Source: Cupriavidus sp. IDO
GTDB lineage: Bacteria > Pseudomonadota > Gammaproteobacteria > Burkholderiales > Burkholderiaceae
DNA length: 33,174 nt
Assembly: GCF_000812465.1 (NCBI RefSeq)
Contig: NZ_JWMA01000008.1
Span: 1 to 33,174 of the forward strand
Reading direction: 5' to 3'
Positions within the stretch are counted from its first letter, which is position 1. Every line of letters starts with the position of its first letter. Under the pieces are notes generated by a model that searched no databases, was not told where the DNA came from, and worked only from the letters and a program-made list of their open reading frames with translations. Shown one piece after another: positions 30,265 through 33,174 of the stretch. The position numbers and the translations under genes were made by a program.

Positions 30265-32133
30265 TCACCCGTGCCGCAGCTGCGCCTGCGCGGCCATGCG
30301 CACCGACGCGTTGGCCGCGCCGTAGCCGAGATAGCCGGCGCGCTGCACGAGTTCGAAGAAGAACCGTTCGTGGAACGGCTCGGTATAGGCGTGCAGGAAT
30401 TCGCCGTGGGCGTCCCGGTCGTAGAGCAGGCCGAGGCGTTGCAGGCGCCCGAGCAGCGCATCGTCGAGTGCCAGCCGCGCGGCCACGTCGTCGTAGTAGT
30501 TGTCCGGCACGTGGAGCATTGCGGCGCGGGTGCGGTCGATCGCTTCCAGCGTCTGTTCGATATGGTCCGACCGGAAGGCGATGTGATGCACGCCCGAGCC
30601 CGCGTAGGCGGCAACAAAGCGTCCGGTGGCCGTGCGGCCGCTCTCGGACACATTGAGGGGGATGCGCACGTGCTGTTCGGGGCTGACCATGGCGCGGCTT
30701 TTCACGAGGCCATACGGGTCGGCGATCTCGTGCACGGCTTCTGGCTGCATGCCGAACACCGAGCGGTAGAACAGCACGAAGCTGTCGAGCCGGTTGGCGG
30801 GCAGCGCCTGGGCGATATGGTCGATGGCGGACAGCCCGGCGCCGGGGTGGGCGGCCTCTGCAGGCGCGTCTAGCGTGAAGTCGCTTTCGTAGATGCTGCG
30901 GTCGGCGTCGTGGTCGTCGATCAGGTGGAACAGCATGCCGTCGGGCGAGCGCAACGCCGGAATCGCCCGCTCGTCGGGGCCTACCGGCTCGCGCCACTCC
31001 TTGCACAGCAATGCCCGGGCGCGCGCCACGGCGCACCGGGCGTCGTCCACCCTCAGGCCGATGGCGCAGACCGACGGCCCGTGCAACTGGAAATGCTCGG
31101 CGGCGGCGGTGTCCTGCTCCGCATTCAGGATCAGGTTGATGCCGCCCTGGCGGTACAGGTCGACCGCCTTGGAGCGGTGGCGGCCGGCGTGGGCAAAGCC
31201 CAGCGATTCCAGCCGTTGCGCGAGTTCGCGGCCAGCCACGTAATCGACGGCGAACTCGACGAAATCCACGCCGGCAAGCACCGGCGGCGCGGGCAGCGGC
31301 GTGCCGCCAGCCTCGGACTCCAGCCAGATCAGCGAGCGCAGCCCATCCTGTGCCGTCAGCCGTGCCGGCGCCGCGCGGAAGTCGTCGTTGAAGACTTCCA
31401 ATGACAACGGCCCGGTATAGCCGGCCTGCAGAACAGCGCGGGCGAAGTCTGTCACGGGCAGGTCGCCCTGGCCGGGAAAGTTGCGGTAATGTCGGCTCCA
31501 CGACAGCACGTCCATCGACAGGCGCGGCGCGTCGGCAAGCTGGACGAAGAAGATCTTGCCGGCCGGCACGGCGTCGAGGCCTTGCAGCGAGTCACCGAGC
31601 GACAGCGTATGGAAACTATCCAGCACCAGCCCCAGCGCGGGGTGGTCGGCGCGCTGCACGATGTCCCAGGCCTGCTGCCAGCGGCGCGTGTGGCGGCCCC
31701 AGGCGAGCGCCTCGTAACCCACGCGCAGCCCGCGCCGGGCGGCGGCCTCGGCCATCTGGCGCAGGTCGGCGGCGGCGCGGGCCGGGTCGTCGATGGCCAC
31801 GTCCTGCACATTGCTGCAGACCAGCACCATCTCCGCCCCGAGCTGTTCCATCACATCGAACTTGCGTTCGGCGCGTGCCATGTTGCGGGCGAACAGGTCG
31901 CCTGGCATGGCCTCGAAGTCGCGCAGCGGCTGGTAGAGCATGATCTGCAGGCCGAGGCCGGCCGCCATGCGGCGAACTGCCGCCGGCGAGCCGTCGAAGT
32001 TCAGCAGGTCGTTCTCGAAAATCTCCACGCCGTCGAAGCCGGCAGCCGCGGCGGCTTCCAGCTTTTCCGGCAGCGTGCCGGAGAGCGAGACGGTGGCGAT
32101 CGATTTCGGAAGGGGCTTGGGCGCTGCAGTCAT
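30265..32133 (-). CDS. quiC: Bifunctional 3-dehydroshikimate dehydratase / HPPD-like protein (QuiC)
   Basis: A 622-residue two-domain protein. Residues 1-275 form a sugar-phosphate-isomerase-type TIM barrel that matches the QuiC dehydratase, which turns 3-dehydroshikimate into protocatechuate. Metal ligands are Glu141 (GYEALAWG), Asp172 (LVLDSFH), Gln198 (FFVQLAD) and Glu246 (LSLEVFND), all shifted by seven from those of Pseudomonas QuiC1. Residues about 288-610 resemble 4-hydroxyphenylpyruvate dioxygenase, with His439 (IDHIAQ), His517 (GVHHIAF) and Glu594 (RFFFELVQ) as the facial triad. The start at 32133 fits the barrel; no strong ribosome site is visible. It is divergent from an IclR gene and upstream of the BKACE gene. 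It acts in quinate/shikimate breakdown. Confidence 0.92.
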   Translation of the reverse strand: MTAAPKPLPKSIATVSLSGTLPEKLEAAAAAGFDGVEIFENDLLNFDGSPAAVRRMAAGLGLQIMLYQPLRDFEAMPGDLFARNMARAERKFDVMEQLGAEMVLVCSNVQDVAIDDPARAAADLRQMAEAAARRGLRVGYEALAWGRHTRRWQQAWDIVQRADHPALGLVLDSFHTLSLGDSLQGLDAVPAGKIFFVQLADAPRLSMDVLSWSRHYRNFPGQGDLPVTDFARAVLQAGYTGPLSLEVFNDDFRAAPARLTAQDGLRSLIWLESEAGGTPLPAPPVLAGVDFVEFAVDYVAGRELAQRLESLGFAHAGRHRSKAVDLYRQGGINLILNAEQDTAAAEHFQLHGPSVCAIGLRVDDARCAVARARALLCKEWREPVGPDERAIPALRSPDGMLFHLIDDHDADRSIYESDFTLDAPAEAAHPGAGLSAIDHIAQALPANRLDSFVLFYRSVFGMQPEAVHEIADPYGLVKSRAMVSPEQHVRIPLNVSESGRTATGRFVAAYAGSGVHHIAFRSDHIEQTLEAIDRTRAAMLHVPDNYYDDVAARLALDDALLGRLQRLGLLYDRDAHGEFLHAYTEPFHERFFFELVQRAGYLGYGAANASVRMAAQAQLRHG

Positions 32134-32215
32134 GGCGATGGATAGTTGGCGGCGATGTGCCCATAGGTTAGGAGCCATCCTGGCCGTCAACAACCAAGAT
32201 TCGCGCGCAGGCGTG

Positions 32216-32241
32216 CGACAATCGCTCCATTGCGATCGTCG
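32216..32241. promoter_or_regulatory. Imperfect dyad between quiC and the IclR gene
   Basis: CGACAATCGC (32216-32225) and GCGATCGTCG (32232-32241) pair at 9 of 10 positions around a 6-base centre. The dyad lies 24 bases before the IclR start and 83 bases before the quiC start, so it suits an IclR operator acting on both. Binding is inferred. Confidence 0.55.
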
Positions 32242-32264
32242 GTCGCGCAAAACTCGGGTTAACC

Positions 32265-33032
32265 ATGGAAAAGGAACCGCTGAACCGGCGCGACTGGATC
32301 GCCGGGCTGGAGAAAGGCCTGGCCATCCTGGAGGCCTTCGACAACGACCATCCGCGCCTCACGCCCACGCAGGCGGCGCAACTGACCGGCCTGACGCGCA
32401 CCGCCGCGCGACGCTACCTGCTGACGCTGGAGCACCTCGGCTACACCACCAGCGACGGCACGCTCTTCAGCCTGACGCCGCGCGTGCTCAAGGTGGGCTG
32501 GTCGTATTTCGATTCGGCACGGCTGCCGCGCACGGTGCAGCCGTTCCTGCAGCAGATCACCGCCCAGGTCGGCGAGGCGGCCTACCTGAGCGTGCTCGAT
32601 GGCTGGGAACTGGTGTTCATCGCCCGCACCGGCACCAGCCGCGTCATGAGCACCGGCTTCGTGCTGGGGGCGCGGGTGCCGGCCCCACTGGGCTCGGCCG
32701 GCGTGATGATGCTGGCCTCGCGGCCCGAGGAGCAGGTGCGCGAATGGCTTGAGACCTGCGTGCTCGCACCTTACACGCCGTACACCATCCTGCAGCGCGA
32801 CCGCCTGCTCGACGAGATCCGCAAGGCAGGCGCTCAGGGCTATGCCATGCTGGAGCAGCAGTTGCAGACCGGCGTGCGCGGCATCGCGGTACCGCTGCGT
32901 GACCGCCACGGCAAGGTGATTGCCGCGCTCTCTGTGAATATGCCGATTGGCGATGAGACCGCGCAGGAGGCGCTTGATCGGGTGCTGCAGGTTTTGCAGG
33001 ACACTGCGTTGTTGGTTATGCGGGTGCTTTAG
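32265..33032 (+). CDS. IclR-family regulator (PcaR/PobR-like)
   Basis: A 255-residue IclR regulator. The winged helix is at residues 10-75 (GLEKGLAILEAFDNDHPRLT, TGLTRTAARRYLLTLEHLG), and the effector domain runs from about 85 to 250 (GEAAYLSVLDGWELVFIART, YAMLEQQLQTGVRGIAVPLR). The branch resembles the PcaR/PobR/PcaU regulators of aromatic acid breakdown, which usually sense protocatechuate or beta-ketoadipate. It is divergent from quiC, with a dyad between, and probably controls it. The start ATG at 32265 has no strong ribosome site. Confidence 0.92.
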   Translation: MEKEPLNRRDWIAGLEKGLAILEAFDNDHPRLTPTQAAQLTGLTRTAARRYLLTLEHLGYTTSDGTLFSLTPRVLKVGWSYFDSARLPRTVQPFLQQITAQVGEAAYLSVLDGWELVFIARTGTSRVMSTGFVLGARVPAPLGSAGVMMLASRPEEQVREWLETCVLAPYTPYTILQRDRLLDEIRKAGAQGYAMLEQQLQTGVRGIAVPLRDRHGKVIAALSVNMPIGDETAQEALDRVLQVLQDTALLVMRVL

Positions 33033-33058
33033 GATCCGGCTGAGGGTGGGAGCTGCGG

Positions 33059-33174
33059 TTGGGCGTTGTCGATGGTTCGACGGCCCCAGGTTTCGCCCCT
33101 GAAGGGGCGACCTACTTATATGAACGCGCCCCGGTTTGCAAGGTAAGACGAACATGCTGGCTTGAGCAGGACTG
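33059..33174. repeat. Right copy of inverted end repeat with hairpin
   Basis: Positions 33105-33174 are the exact reverse complement of 8-77, and looser similarity extends inward to about 33059. The hairpin here is TCGCCCC (33093-33099), loop TGAA, GGGGCGA (33104-33110), one base pair longer than in the left copy. It follows the IclR gene by some 27 bases, so it could end that transcript. The window stops at the last base of the shared sequence. Confidence 0.9.

Noticed and set aside
8..33174. The whole window as a transposon bounded by terminal inverted repeats
   Set aside because: No transposase or integrase, no visible target duplication, and the content is ordinary chromosomal metabolism.
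1..33174. tRNA, rRNA, CRISPR arrays, prophage or toxin-antitoxin genes
   Set aside because: No cloverleaf, repeat-spacer series or typical small gene pair was seen on reading both strands; short RNA genes could still be missed without a covariance search.

Overview
The window looks like chromosomal DNA of a beta-proteobacterium of the order Burkholderiales, most likely Cupriavidus or a close relative. The reasons are the high GC content, a Bug-type solute-binding protein, many LysR genes each divergent from a metabolic gene, an Omp32/OmpC-like porin, a SorAB sulfite dehydrogenase, a BKACE enzyme and a QuiC-type dehydroshikimate dehydratase. This is inferred from protein resemblance only. No rRNA, tRNA, CRISPR array, transposase or phage gene was seen.

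Both ends of the window carry the same repeat in inverted orientation: 70 bp are identical and similarity runs for about 116 bp. A dispersed repeat at which a draft contig stopped is the simplest reading.

Layout. 0.2-3.6 kb: two lipoproteins, then a Bug solute-binding protein divergent from a LysR regulator. 3.8-6.5 kb: a large UPF0182 membrane protein. 6.6-10.8 kb: a tight catabolic operon (LLM flavin monooxygenase, flavin reductase, cyclase-family hydrolase, porin) divergent from a winged-helix regulator; the monooxygenase has an in-frame TGA. 11.1-13.1 kb: sorAB, with a diheme SorB-like subunit. 13.1-15.0 kb: pirin divergent from a LysR gene. 15.1-17.5 kb: a PagL-like lipid A deacylase and an MscS channel with a C-terminal cyclic-nucleotide-binding-like domain. 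17.6-23.6 kb: a redox block (aldo/keto reductase, Old Yellow Enzyme, DkgB-like reductase, MoaF-like protein, MFS exporter, LysR) with two matching LysR-type boxes and a decayed aldehyde dehydrogenase fragment at its left edge. 23.7-26.8 kb: an operon of thiol dioxygenase, four-domain rhodanese and Ap4A-phosphorylase/APS-phosphate adenylyltransferase-like enzyme. 27.0-28.3 kb: a MerR regulator divergent from a methyltransferase, with a classic 19-bp-spacer MerR promoter. 28.5-29.4 kb: an EamA transporter. 29.4-33.0 kb: quiC and a BKACE gene, divergent from an IclR regulator.

Two themes connect the genes. Sulfur oxidation appears twice: thiol to sulfinate, sulfane handling and APS/ADP chemistry in one operon, and sulfite to sulfate in sorAB. 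Aromatic or heterocycle catabolism also appears twice: 3-dehydroshikimate to protocatechuate, and the two-component flavin monooxygenase operon. The best candidates for something undescribed are the dioxygenase-rhodanese-nucleotidyltransferase operon, the monooxygenase-cyclase-porin operon and the LysR-boxed redox regulon.
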